Origin: Erysipelotrichaceae bacterium
Lineage (GTDB): Bacteria > Bacillota_I > Bacilli_A > Erysipelotrichales > Erysipelotrichaceae
Direction of reading: 5' to 3'
DNA length: 30,636 nt
Assembly (NCBI GenBank): GCA_003520745.1
Contig: DOUE01000026.1
Span: forward strand, 90,193 to 120,828
This document shows, in pieces, positions 8,995 to 16,265 of this stretch (its first letter is position 1; every line of letters begins with the position of its first letter). Both the position numbers and the translations under genes were made by a program. The notes beneath the pieces are model-generated. The model ran no database searches. It saw only the letters and a program-made list of their open reading frames with translations, and was not told where the DNA came from.

Positions 8995-9014
8995 TAGGCC
9001 GCCCCTTTCATAGT

Positions 9015-9058
9015 ATAAAAAAACCGACTTCTTGAGTGTATTATCAAGGACGTCGGTT
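9015..9058 (-). terminator. Terminator of the pilus-like operon, with an internal helix
   Basis: Outer arms AACCGAC/GTCGGTT (9022-9028 with 9052-9058) enclose a second helix CTTGA/TCAAG (9031-9035 with 9044-9048). On the minus strand the structure is followed by seven T. It lies 53 bp downstream of the regulator gene and just upstream of the small membrane-protein gene, so it should end the 16.1-9.1 kb transcript. Confidence 0.75.
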
Positions 9059-9071
9059 AGTGGTCGGTTAG
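9040..9071 (-). promoter_or_regulatory. Candidate SARP-type operator with -10-like box
   Basis: On the minus strand CTAACCGAC occurs twice (9063-9071 and 9052-9060) with an 11-bp period. Six bases later comes GATAAT (9040-9045), 5 of 6 matches to a -10 box. SARP regulators are known to bind direct repeats with 11-bp spacing that overlap the -35 region a short distance before the -10. A SARP-type gene lies next to it and a surface-protein operon downstream. The repeat and spacing are visible; operator function is inference. Confidence 0.4.
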
Positions 9072-9111
9072 ATTTGGGATAACTTTCGGAAAATGATTTA
9101 TTTATCGTGTT

Positions 9112-10308
9112 TTACGCCGTTTTTTCATCTTTATGAAGGGGTGAAACATGGTAGTGGAGCTTGATGTTTTCCGAGGTGTTGTGCTTATGGAAGGAGGTGC
9201 GGATCCGGTTGGCGATCGTGTGTGCGTTCTCTTCCACTTTACATGGCAACAGCAAGATGAACTGCGTCGGATTCATCCGTGAGAAGATGTCCCCTTTGCG
9301 CAGCGATTGGTTGATGATGCCGCGTAGTCTTTCCATCGTTTTCTGCAAGGTCAGGTCGTTTTCATCGGTCTTCACTTCCAGCAACATCACGAAACTCTTC
9401 TCATCGGATCGCTCTTCCGTGCGCAAGGCGATCTGATACATACGTTTGAAGACTTCATGTTCGCAATAGAAAGCGCCTTCGATTTCCTTGTTTTCCTGCA
9501 AGGTCTCCAGCAGTTCCCCCATCCCGATATGGCTGACTTCCTCACGGGAAAGGATCATGTTGTAGAGGGATTTGGTACGCAGTGACAACTGGGCGTTGTA
9601 TTCCTTGTAGAAACGGCGGTTGATGCCTTCATAATATTCGATCGCTTTACGGTACTGTTTCGTCTCGATCAGCGCAAGCAGGTAATAGTAGTGGAATTCT
9701 TCGTTGAGCGGGTCCATACGCAGGGCCATTTGCGAAACCTGCATGACGTCGTCGAATTTCCGGTCGATTTCCAAGTCTTCCAAAAACATGAGGACGCTGC
9801 GGTTATAGATGTGGGTGAAATACTCCCTGACCGGCAAGGTCCATAACTGCGCGGTGCTTGAACTCAGGAAAGGTTGGGGGATCAGTTCGATGATCCTCTT
9901 GAGCAGTTCCTGCTTGTCGGCACGCGTGATGTTTTCATCGTTGATTTGTTTCCAGATGGCTTCGGCTTCTTCGGTATCCACCCAAAGCGGCATATCCGGG
10001 TTGAAGGCATAGCCGTTCTTGGTGGTCTTGATGCATTCCACCCCGGTCAATTCGTCGATCTCGTCCAATAACTGGCGCAGTCGAAAGACCGAGAACTTCA
10101 ATGCGCTGGCCGGGTTCATGCTGTCGCTCCAAAGGTTTTCGATCAACTTCTCTTTCGATACGTTCTGGTCGCGGTGGTAGATCAGGTATTCCAGCAGCAA
10201 CATCAAATGTTTGCCAAGTTTATCTTTGAGGTCGACCTTCTTGACGTCAAACGAAAAACCCAGTTCGCCAAACATTCGAACGATTAATGGACGGTCTTTC
10301 GAGCTCAA
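9112..10308 (-). CDS. SARP/BTAD-type transcriptional regulator with degenerate GGDEF-like domain
   Basis: A 398-residue protein. Residues about 1-105 form an OmpR/PhoB-type winged helix (EKLIENLWSD, ALKFSVFRLRQLL, TTKNGYAFN). Residues about 110-260 are a helical bacterial transcriptional activator (BTAD) domain with TPR-like character. Residues about 265-390 have the outline of a GGDEF domain: LLEV in place of the LD(D/N)F strand, then LRKGDIFSRMNPTQFILLLP where active enzymes have R..D...R.GGDEF..llp. The signature itself is MNPTQ, so cyclase activity is not expected; ligand sensing or dimerisation is possible. The start is TTG at 10306-10308: GGGGGAG lies 6 nt upstream and no nearby ATG has a ribosome binding site. 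Last gene of the pilus-like operon, 14 bp after pilT. Confidence 0.8.
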   Translation of the reverse strand: MSSKDRPLIVRMFGELGFSFDVKKVDLKDKLGKHLMLLLEYLIYHRDQNVSKEKLIENLWSDSMNPASALKFSVFRLRQLLDEIDELTGVECIKTTKNGYAFNPDMPLWVDTEEAEAIWKQINDENITRADKQELLKRIIELIPQPFLSSSTAQLWTLPVREYFTHIYNRSVLMFLEDLEIDRKFDDVMQVSQMALRMDPLNEEFHYYYLLALIETKQYRKAIEYYEGINRRFYKEYNAQLSLRTKSLYNMILSREEVSHIGMGELLETLQENKEIEGAFYCEHEVFKRMYQIALRTEERSDEKSFVMLLEVKTDENDLTLQKTMERLRGIINQSLRKGDIFSRMNPTQFILLLPCKVEENAHTIANRIRTSFHKHNTSENIKLHYHVSPLHKDEKTA

Positions 10309-10322
10309 GAGTCACTCCCCCT

Positions 10323-11390
10323 TTAGCGCATCTCTTTGATGCGTTTCTTCATGATCGCAGAATCGAAACTATGCGATAGCGCTTCCGATTCGTCGACGAT
10401 ATTCTTCTTAACCAAATCCAGAATCATGCTATCCATCGACACCATGCCTTCGTCGCTGGAGGCGACGATGGTGTTGTTGAGCTGGTGGGTCTTACCTTCG
10501 CGGATCTGGTTGCGGATCGCGGTGGCGTTGGTCATGATTTCAAAGACGGGAAGCAGGTTGCCTTCCTTGGTGCGTAAGAGTTGTTGGGAGATGACGGCTT
10601 GTAATACCATCGACAACTGGACGCGGACTTGCTGCTGTTGCATGGGTGGGAACACGTCGACGATGCGGTCGACCGTGTTGGCGGCACCCAGGGTATGTAG
10701 GGTGGAGAAGACCAGATGGCCGGTTTCGGCCGCGGTCATCGCCAATGAGATCGTTTCCAAATCCCGCATTTCCCCGATGAAGAGGACGTCGGGGGCTTGC
10801 CGCAACGCGGCGCGCAGAGCGGACGCCGTGCTTTCGCAATCCGAGGAGATCTCGCGTTGGGACACGATGCTCAGGTTATGGCGATGGAGGTATTCGATCG
10901 GGTCTTCCAAGGTCACGATGTGGGCATGACGGCTGCGGTTGATCTCATCCAACAAGACCGCCAGCGTCGAGGACTTCCCGCTCCCGGCCGGACCGCTGAT
11001 GATGACCAAACCTTTGTTGATGCGGGAGAACTTCAGGATTTCCTCGGGGATCGATAGTTCCTTGGCGGAGGGGATGTCGAAGCGTACGATGCGCAGCACC
11101 GCCGCCATCGAACCCCGCTGCATGAAGACGTTGACCCTAAACCGTGCGACGTTGGGGATCGCGAACGAGAAATCGTCATCCCCTTTTATTGTCAGGTTGG
11201 CTTTGGTATGGTGTAGGCTTAAGGTATAGATTTCATCGACCAATTGCTCGGTCTCTTCCCGCTTCAAGTTGATGTCGTTCACTCGTCGTAATTCATTGTT
11301 GACTTTGATGGAGAGCGGGCAGCCGGCTACGATAAAAATGTCCGAAGCCTTATTGTCCATCGCGACCGCCACTAGTTCTTGGATCTTCAT
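10323..11390 (-). CDS. pilT: PilT-type secretion/retraction ATPase
   Basis: A 355-residue hexameric ATPase of the type IV pilus/type II secretion family. It shows an N-terminal PAS-like region with MDNKASDIFI, Walker A GPAGSGKSST (about residues 133-142), the Asp box VTLEDPIEYL, Walker B with FIGEMRDLET, the His box TGHLVFSTLHT, and the PilT-type C-terminal segment AIRNQIREGKTHQ. The lack of a zinc-binding tetracysteine and of a long N-terminal domain places it with PilT (retraction) rather than PilB/GspE (extension). The ATG at 11388-11390 has GGAGG 5 nt upstream and sits 1 bp after the stop of the preceding pilin-like gene. No PilB-like gene is present in this operon, so this ATPase may be the only motor here or may work with one encoded elsewhere. 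Confidence 0.92.
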   Translation of the reverse strand: MKIQELVAVAMDNKASDIFIVAGCPLSIKVNNELRRVNDINLKREETEQLVDEIYTLSLHHTKANLTIKGDDDFSFAIPNVARFRVNVFMQRGSMAAVLRIVRFDIPSAKELSIPEEILKFSRINKGLVIISGPAGSGKSSTLAVLLDEINRSRHAHIVTLEDPIEYLHRHNLSIVSQREISSDCESTASALRAALRQAPDVLFIGEMRDLETISLAMTAAETGHLVFSTLHTLGAANTVDRIVDVFPPMQQQQVRVQLSMVLQAVISQQLLRTKEGNLLPVFEIMTNATAIRNQIREGKTHQLNNTIVASSDEGMVSMDSMILDLVKKNIVDESEALSHSFDSAIMKKRIKEMR

Positions 11391-11391
11391 G

Positions 11392-11853
11392 TCACCCTCC
11401 CCAAACCGGATCCCCATTTTCGGAATAATCCTGTCCGTTTTCTGTCGTCAATCGGTATGAGATGCGCGTAAGGCGCGGACTGTCGCCGGTGTCGTTTACC
11501 CTGAGTTTGACATCTAATCGAAGGATCGAAAACTCAAGGGTGTATTCGAGTGTTCTTATTGTACTATTATACGTGATTTCCGGATGTTTGTTCAAGAAAG
11601 ACGGTAGCACTTCGTCGATATTTGGTTCATTTTCCATCATTTCGGACAGTTCCGCGCTCAATGACGCGAGTTTTTCCTCCGCCATCGTCGATATCGCATA
11701 CGAGGTGGCAATCAGGCCGGTCGTACGTCGTAAGGCATTGCGGTCGCTATTCGCGCTTAAGAGACTGAGTGTGGAAAAACTGAGCACGGTGATGACGATG
11801 AAGACCGTCAATAAGGTCGGCAAGCCAAACAAGGTGACGCTTCTTGATTTCAT
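11392..11853 (-). CDS. Pilin-like single-span membrane protein
   Basis: A 153-residue protein with a hydrophobic N-terminal helix (about residues 8-32, starting LFGLPTLLTVF), then a helical stretch and a beta-rich soluble part facing outward. The layout is that of a minor pilin or pseudopilin, and the gene lies between other such genes and pilT. A G-hydrophobic junction is present but the Glu at position +5 of a canonical prepilin is missing. The start at 11851-11853 has GGAGGGG upstream and overlaps the preceding stop as ATGA, so the two genes are translationally coupled. No named family recognised. Confidence 0.65.
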   Translation of the reverse strand: MKSRSVTLFGLPTLLTVFIVITVLSFSTLSLLSANSDRNALRRTTGLIATSYAISTMAEEKLASLSAELSEMMENEPNIDEVLPSFLNKHPEITYNSTIRTLEYTLEFSILRLDVKLRVNDTGDSPRLTRISYRLTTENGQDYSENGDPVWGG

Positions 11854-12275
11854 GGTTGCCCCTCCGTAAGCGTCGAGACATGCCAACCCGTCACGATGCT
11901 TCCATCCCGTAGATCGACCAATTCCAAGCGGCATTTCCTTAACGTCCGACCCCCGTCGGCAGCGCTTTGGATGTAGACGGCGAGTTGGTAGACGACCTTA
12001 TCCTTCGCCGGTTCCCCGTTGGCGTCATATCCGAAGAAGTACGCTTTTTCATTGCTTTGGGCGGGGTCGAAAAAGCGGAGATAGGCATCGTCGCTTGAGC
12101 GTAGCCGTTCGCTGTATTCCACCATTTCGTTGGTGATCTTGGTGATCGCGTTGTTGGTCTGGTCGATCTTCGCGGCGTTTGCGAACAAAAGCAGCGAGAC
12201 GATCGTCGCGATCGTCAGCAGGATCAGGCTGAAGACGATTTCAAGGAAAAAGGAGTACAGGCTTTTCTGTTTCAT
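11850..12275 (-). CDS. Pilin-like single-span membrane protein
   Basis: A 141-residue protein whose hydrophobic N-terminal helix (about residues 9-32) carries SFFLEIVFSL. A Glu stands near the start of the helix as in prepilins, but there is no cleavable Gly before it and the spacing differs from the G-F-T-L-x-E rule. The rest is a soluble domain with YRV-like beta strands and a single Cys (RKCRLELVDL). Start and stop overlap the neighbouring genes by ATGA on both sides. I infer a minor pilin/pseudopilin; no named family is recognised. Confidence 0.6.
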   Translation of the reverse strand: MKQKSLYSFFLEIVFSLILLTIATIVSLLLFANAAKIDQTNNAITKITNEMVEYSERLRSSDDAYLRFFDPAQSNEKAYFFGYDANGEPAKDKVVYQLAVYIQSAADGGRTLRKCRLELVDLRDGSIVTGWHVSTLTEGQP

Positions 12276-12724
12276 GAGATCACCCCTTCGCTCATCAACG
12301 TATAGGTGATCGAGTGTTCTTCCCCTTGATCGTCGCTGAAGGTGACGGTGAGGGTATTGCCGTCCGTCGTGAAGGAAATGTCGCTCAGTCGTGCGATTTT
12401 CTGCGACGCCCCGACCATGATTTCATCGGTGAGCGAGTTCTGTTCGACCAAATATCCGTCTTCTTCATACACCAGGATGAAACTATCCTCTTGTTTGAAA
12501 ATGAGGATCGATTCGTCGCGCACTTCGATCTTCCCTTGTTCGTCGTTTTGTTTCAGACGGTTGTTGAAGTAGGAAAACGCGGTCCGGACCTGCAGGTTTT
12601 CATTGGAGCGGGCGACCATGTCGCGGTAGAAACGCGCACCGTAAAGCACGATGAAACCCGTCCCCGCCACATAGAGCGTGATCAGTACCAACATGAAGAG
12701 ATTGCGATAGCCATGTCGGTTCAT
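12272..12724 (-). CDS. DUF4860-like pilus-operon membrane protein
   Basis: A 150-residue protein: a basic N-terminus (MNRHGYRNLFMLV), one membrane helix (about residues 8-30), then RTAFSYFNNRLKQND and a beta-rich domain. This pattern matches the DUF4860 family, which I know from Bacillota operons with GspF-like and pilin-like genes; function unknown. It overlaps the upstream gene and the downstream gene by 4 bp each (ATGA), so all four small proteins should be made in fixed proportion. Assignment rests on pattern recall. Confidence 0.65.
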   Translation of the reverse strand: MNRHGYRNLFMLVLITLYVAGTGFIVLYGARFYRDMVARSNENLQVRTAFSYFNNRLKQNDEQGKIEVRDESILIFKQEDSFILVYEEDGYLVEQNSLTDEIMVGASQKIARLSDISFTTDGNTLTVTFSDDQGEEHSITYTLMSEGVIS

Positions 12725-13017
12725 CTCAGTCCCCCCTTCAAAAAGACGGTGACATCCGGACGGATGTTCGAACCGATCGTTTTATAGTAGACGCTATAGT
12801 CTTCGAAATCGACGACGATTCCGTAGTTATCCAAGAGATAGTCGAGTTTCGCGGGATAGAACCCTTCCTGGGCATAGCAAAGATTGAGCGCACGTTGGAT
12901 GGCTTCTTCGGTGCGTACCCGTCTTTCTTCCAGATTGCCCTGTTTCAGGTGATCCGCCGCGGGGATCGCGAGCGAGAGCAACGCGATGAATCCAAGGATC
13001 CAAACGAAACGTTTCAT
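12721..13017 (-). CDS. GspG-like small pseudopilin candidate
   Basis: A 98-residue protein with an N-terminal hydrophobic helix (about residues 3-22), an amphipathic helix (RRVRTEEAIQRALNLCYA), then GFYPAKLDYLLDNYG. The Tyr-Pro and L..L.DNYG pattern after the helix is characteristic of GspG/type IV pilin heads. The N-terminus, MKRFVWILGFIALL, lacks a recognisable prepilin-peptidase site and the +5 Glu. It begins 1 bp after the GspF-like gene and overlaps the DUF4860-like gene by 4 bp. Most likely the main pseudopilin of this system; that is inference from position and the GspG-like segment. Confidence 0.65.
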   Translation of the reverse strand: MKRFVWILGFIALLSLAIPAADHLKQGNLEERRVRTEEAIQRALNLCYAQEGFYPAKLDYLLDNYGIVVDFEDYSVYYKTIGSNIRPDVTVFLKGGLR

Positions 13018-13018
13018 C

Positions 13019-14050
13019 TTACGACCCCAGAACGGACATGATGCCCAGCAGCGGAATCAGAAGTGAGAATAAGACCGCGCTGACAAACGCGCTTAAGAGG
13101 ATGACCAAGATCGGTTCGACCCGGTTGAGCGTCTTCGCCAGGCTATGTTCGGCGTCGGCCTGCGTCTTGCGGCTGACTTCTTCCATCATCAAATCCACTT
13201 TCCCCGCCTTTGCCGCCAAACTGAGCGTCTTCTGCATCAACGGCGGATAGATGTGGGCTTGGGTGATGAGTTCGTAGAGACCTTCGTTGGAACCCAGTTG
13301 CGTCGCAGTGTCCTTGAGCGAATCCAACAGTCTTCCCGCGGGGACCTGGGCGATCGAAAGGTTAAGGGCGGTACGGGCATCCACGCCGCCTTCAAGCAGG
13401 ACTTGGGCGATGAAACTGAAACGGGCGAGGTCGGCCAGACGTTTGCTTTGGGGAAAGAAACGCAGCATTTTTTCCGTCAAATCTTCGCTGTCCATCCCGA
13501 GTCCGTAGCGGACGCTGTGGATCAAGAGCCATCCCAACACGATCACCAACAAACCCAGTCCGACCCCCGAGACCAGTTTCGCCCCGTTCAAGAGCAGATC
13601 GGTCCAGGCGTTGTCGACCCCGCCGAGATTGGCATAGACTTCCTGGAAGACAGGGAGGACCGCATAGCTTAAGACCCCCATGACGACGATCAGGACGGAG
13701 AGAAGCAACACCGGCATGAAAAGCAGGTCGTTGAGGAACCGTTTCGTTTCGGCTTGGCGCTTGTAGTGGTTGGCAAGGTTGAAAGCGACTTTGTCTTCGC
13801 GTCCGACCGTTTCCGCCGCTTCCATCGCATGTAACAACTCCGGCGGAAACCCCGGGTCCATCGCCATCGCGGATGAAAGTTTCCCGGCTTTCCCTAGATT
13901 TTGAGCCAGTTTGTCGACATCGATTTCGACGCGCGTGTCTTCCAACATGCGCAATCCATCCTCCATCGGTAGACCGGAATCGTAGATCAACCCGATTTGT
14001 GTACAAAAGGATTGGAGCGCCTCGTCGCTGTGGAACTTGTTCTTCGCCAT
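13019..14050 (-). CDS. GspF/PilC-type inner-membrane platform protein
   Basis: A 343-residue protein with two copies of the type II secretion F domain. The first has FCTQIGLIYDSGLPMEDGLRM and PPELLHAMEAAETVG; the second has ARFSFIAQVLLEGGVDARTALN and PPLMQKTLSLAAKAGKVD. Three hydrophobic segments are visible (about residues 113-135, 155-180 and 310-335). The family forms the cytoplasmic-membrane platform on which the ATPase drives pilin assembly. The ATG at 14048-14050 is preceded by AGGAGGAGGG. It lies 15 bp downstream of the transglutaminase-like gene and 1 bp upstream of the first pseudopilin gene. Slightly shorter than PilC of Gram-negatives (about 400). Confidence 0.88.
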   Translation of the reverse strand: MAKNKFHSDEALQSFCTQIGLIYDSGLPMEDGLRMLEDTRVEIDVDKLAQNLGKAGKLSSAMAMDPGFPPELLHAMEAAETVGREDKVAFNLANHYKRQAETKRFLNDLLFMPVLLLSVLIVVMGVLSYAVLPVFQEVYANLGGVDNAWTDLLLNGAKLVSGVGLGLLVIVLGWLLIHSVRYGLGMDSEDLTEKMLRFFPQSKRLADLARFSFIAQVLLEGGVDARTALNLSIAQVPAGRLLDSLKDTATQLGSNEGLYELITQAHIYPPLMQKTLSLAAKAGKVDLMMEEVSRKTQADAEHSLAKTLNRVEPILVILLSAFVSAVLFSLLIPLLGIMSVLGS

Positions 14051-14065
14051 TGTTTTTCCCTCCTC

Positions 14066-14986
14066 CTAGTATGTATACTTCGTCTGATAGTCCCCGAAAT
14101 AAATCCCGAATGAATCGTCGAAGGTCGGATCGACCCGTTTCCAGATCTTGGATTCGAAGTAGATCTTGGGATTGATCCATCCCACGTCGACCAGATAGAT
14201 CTCGACCCAGGCATGATAGGCGATGTCCGTATACCCCGTGATCAAGCGGGTCGGGATCCCTTGGACCCGAAGCATCGCCGTCATCAGCGCCGCATAGTCG
14301 AAACAGATGCCTTTCTTGCTGGTCAAAGTCTGGTCGAGATCGGGAAGCATGAAGATGTCCTTCGCCCGATCCGCCTTGGCTTGGTCATAGCTCAGCAAGT
14401 CGATGACATAGCGGTAGATCGTATGCACGCGTTGGATGTCGGATTCGTCCTTCTGGGTGATTTCGAAGGATTTATTGACGGCCAGCGTCTGAAGGTCGTA
14501 GTCCACGATCTGGTTGGGATAAAGGTAGATCGTCAAATCGTCCGCCACGGTGGCGTTGATCACGGTGGACGCCGTCACCGTGTAGGCGTTCCCCGACGTA
14601 TTCCTCATCGTTCGTACAGTGTATTCCCCCGTCCCTTTCTGAAGCGGGAGAATCGTATAGCGATCCGACCCTAAGTCATAGGTATAGGTGAACCCGTCGA
14701 ACAACACCTGCACTTTCTTGATTTTATCGTCTTGCGGTCCGATCACGCTGATGTAGCCTTGGTCGGCATGGCTGTAGTCGATCGTGTAGCCGCTTTTTTC
14801 ATAGACCCGGGTTCCGGGCTGACTAGGCAAACGGACATCCTGGATCGTCGGTTTCGGCGACGGCTTCCCTTTGGAAGGATAGGAGCGTAGCGGGTTGGCA
14901 AAACGCAACGTAACGGCCACCGCAATGACGATGACCGTTACCCCGATTGTGATTTGGATCCACATCCTTCTTCTTCGCAGTCGCAT
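14066..14986 (-). CDS. Membrane-anchored transglutaminase-like protein
   Basis: A 306-residue protein: basic start (MRLRRRR), one membrane helix (about residues 8-28), a linker and beta-rich domain (about 50-160), then a transglutaminase-like core. The catalytic triad is present: Cys228 in KKGICFDYAAL, His258 in YHAWVE, and an Asp in RVDPTF near the C-terminus. Such domains act as cysteine proteases, transglutaminases or peptide-bond remodelling enzymes. The basic start puts the catalytic part outside the membrane. Its place between a baeRF gene and gspF suggests it works on the pilin-like proteins or another surface substrate, which is inference. The stop is 15 bp before gspF. Confidence 0.85.
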   Translation of the reverse strand: MRLRRRRMWIQITIGVTVIVIAVAVTLRFANPLRSYPSKGKPSPKPTIQDVRLPSQPGTRVYEKSGYTIDYSHADQGYISVIGPQDDKIKKVQVLFDGFTYTYDLGSDRYTILPLQKGTGEYTVRTMRNTSGNAYTVTASTVINATVADDLTIYLYPNQIVDYDLQTLAVNKSFEITQKDESDIQRVHTIYRYVIDLLSYDQAKADRAKDIFMLPDLDQTLTSKKGICFDYAALMTAMLRVQGIPTRLITGYTDIAYHAWVEIYLVDVGWINPKIYFESKIWKRVDPTFDDSFGIYFGDYQTKYTY

Positions 14987-15004
14987 GTTTCCTATCCGTT
15001 TCTG

Positions 15005-16129
15005 TTAATATCGTAAGTAGGCGAGGGTCTCCTGGGCGCTATAGATGGATGCGCCTTGATCCAATGCTTTGCGAACCAGCCGCTCGACGAGGTCTTCGCC
15101 CTGGTCGTCTTCGACGACCTTCAGTAAAACGGGGTCGAAATAGCCGCGGATCGATTCCTGGTCGACCGCGATCATCACGCTCTGGATCCGTCCTTCTTCC
15201 GCGCGGGCCAATAAGCTCTCCAAGCCCGCGACGACCTTGCCGTTAGGATGATCGATCTCTTCGCCGATCTTGGCCACGATTTCGGCCTTGGGATCCCCGA
15301 CTTCTTTCTTGATCACTTCCAAGGTATCCCGATGTAGTTTCGCGATGTCTTTGTATTCCTCTTGATAACGCAGGGTTTCCTGCGACAAGTTCGGATAATC
15401 AGAGTATTTTCGATAACGCGCCATCGTCTCTTCGACGCCGACCAACACCAAGGGTTCCCTGGATCCGACCAAAGCGGCGACGACTTCCTCATCCAACGCT
15501 TTCAGATAGCGTATTTGGTCTTGTCTGGCTTCGTCGTTGTCTTCGCCCGCCCCCGTATAGAACGCGTTGGAACCCGATCCCCGGTGGGCGGGGGATGCGG
15601 CGCTGTGGAACTGCTGCCGCATGTTGTCGGAAGCTTCCGTGATTTCTTTCTTCGATTGGACAAGCTTACCGTCGTCGAGAACCAATGCGTCCAAGTTTCC
15701 GTGGTAGAGTTCGGCTTTGTTTTTGGCGACGACCAAGACATGATAGTTCACATCGAGGTTGCGGTCGGCGACCAAATGGCGAAGATGGAAGACATCGTCG
15801 ACGATCGCCTGGCTCTCCCACCGCGCGATCCGATGTTCCATGCCGAAGAGGTCCTCGCTACGATAAATCAATATGGAATGTTGGTGTTCCTGCCAGAAGA
15901 GCGTATCTTTTTCCAGCGCGTTCAAAGGTTCAAACAGCGCTTCTTCTTCGATCTGTCCCAGATGATAACGTTCGCATTGTTTCAAGGCATCCCTGACCAA
16001 TGCGCGATACGCGGCGACCCCGGTCGTTAAACCGACTTCCTTGACACCGGGCGAAACCACCAAGGTGATGCACGGACGATGCTCATGTTTCAATAAGTCT
16101 TCGACTTCTGCTTTACGGATTGGTATCAT
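15005..16129 (-). CDS. baeRF-like protein (bacterial eRF1/Pelota paralogue)
   Basis: A 374-residue soluble protein resembling the baeRF group, bacterial homologues of archaeal/eukaryotic release factor 1. The three-part layout is an N-terminal domain (1-130), a middle RNase H-like domain with LVLVGVEETMARYRKYS, and a C-terminal L7Ae-like segment with LLARAEEGRIQSVMIA. No GGQ motif for peptide release is seen: the matching linker reads HRGSGSNAFYTGAG. Relatives such as Balon bind resting ribosomes, so a ribosome-associated or stress role is possible, but that is inference. The ATG at 16127-16129 has GGAGG 6 nt upstream. It is the first gene of the minus-strand unit; 18 bp separate it from the transglutaminase-like gene. 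Confidence 0.65.
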   Translation of the reverse strand: MIPIRKAEVEDLLKHEHRPCITLVVSPGVKEVGLTTGVAAYRALVRDALKQCERYHLGQIEEEALFEPLNALEKDTLFWQEHQHSILIYRSEDLFGMEHRIARWESQAIVDDVFHLRHLVADRNLDVNYHVLVVAKNKAELYHGNLDALVLDDGKLVQSKKEITEASDNMRQQFHSAASPAHRGSGSNAFYTGAGEDNDEARQDQIRYLKALDEEVVAALVGSREPLVLVGVEETMARYRKYSDYPNLSQETLRYQEEYKDIAKLHRDTLEVIKKEVGDPKAEIVAKIGEEIDHPNGKVVAGLESLLARAEEGRIQSVMIAVDQESIRGYFDPVLLKVVEDDQGEDLVERLVRKALDQGASIYSAQETLAYLRY

Positions 16130-16183
16130 ACCCGTCCTCCTTCCGCGATTCGCAAAAGCGCTACTAACCTATTCTTTGGTTTC

Positions 16184-16213
16184 ATTATAGCACAATTACA
16201 AATGCACTGAAAA
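16184..16213 (-). promoter_or_regulatory. Promoter of the baeRF/pilus-like operon
   Basis: On the minus strand a perfect TATAAT (16184-16189) is preceded by TGC (extended -10), with TTTTCA (16208-16213) 18 bp further up. It lies 55 bp before the baeRF start and is the only strong promoter seen ahead of the nine-gene unit that ends at 9112. Confidence 0.7.
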
Positions 16214-16223
16214 AGCACAGAAG

Positions 16224-16232
16224 TGATACAAT
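16224..16232 (+). promoter_or_regulatory. Extended -10 promoter of the metallopeptidase gene
   Basis: TGATACAAT gives a TGn extension and TACAAT hexamer (16227-16232), 33 bp upstream of the ATG at 16266. No convincing -35. The promoter lies back-to-back with that of the baeRF operon, so the 135-bp intergenic region is a divergent promoter. Confidence 0.5.
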
Positions 16233-16265
16233 GGAACTAGACAGAAACGGAAAGGATGGAATGAC

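Noticed and set aside
11850..12724. Reassignment of TGA to tryptophan, as in many Mollicutes
   Set aside because: TGA ends several genes (for example at 11850-11852, 11392-11394 and 24370-24372) exactly where the next gene starts or the family length ends; tryptophan uses TGG.
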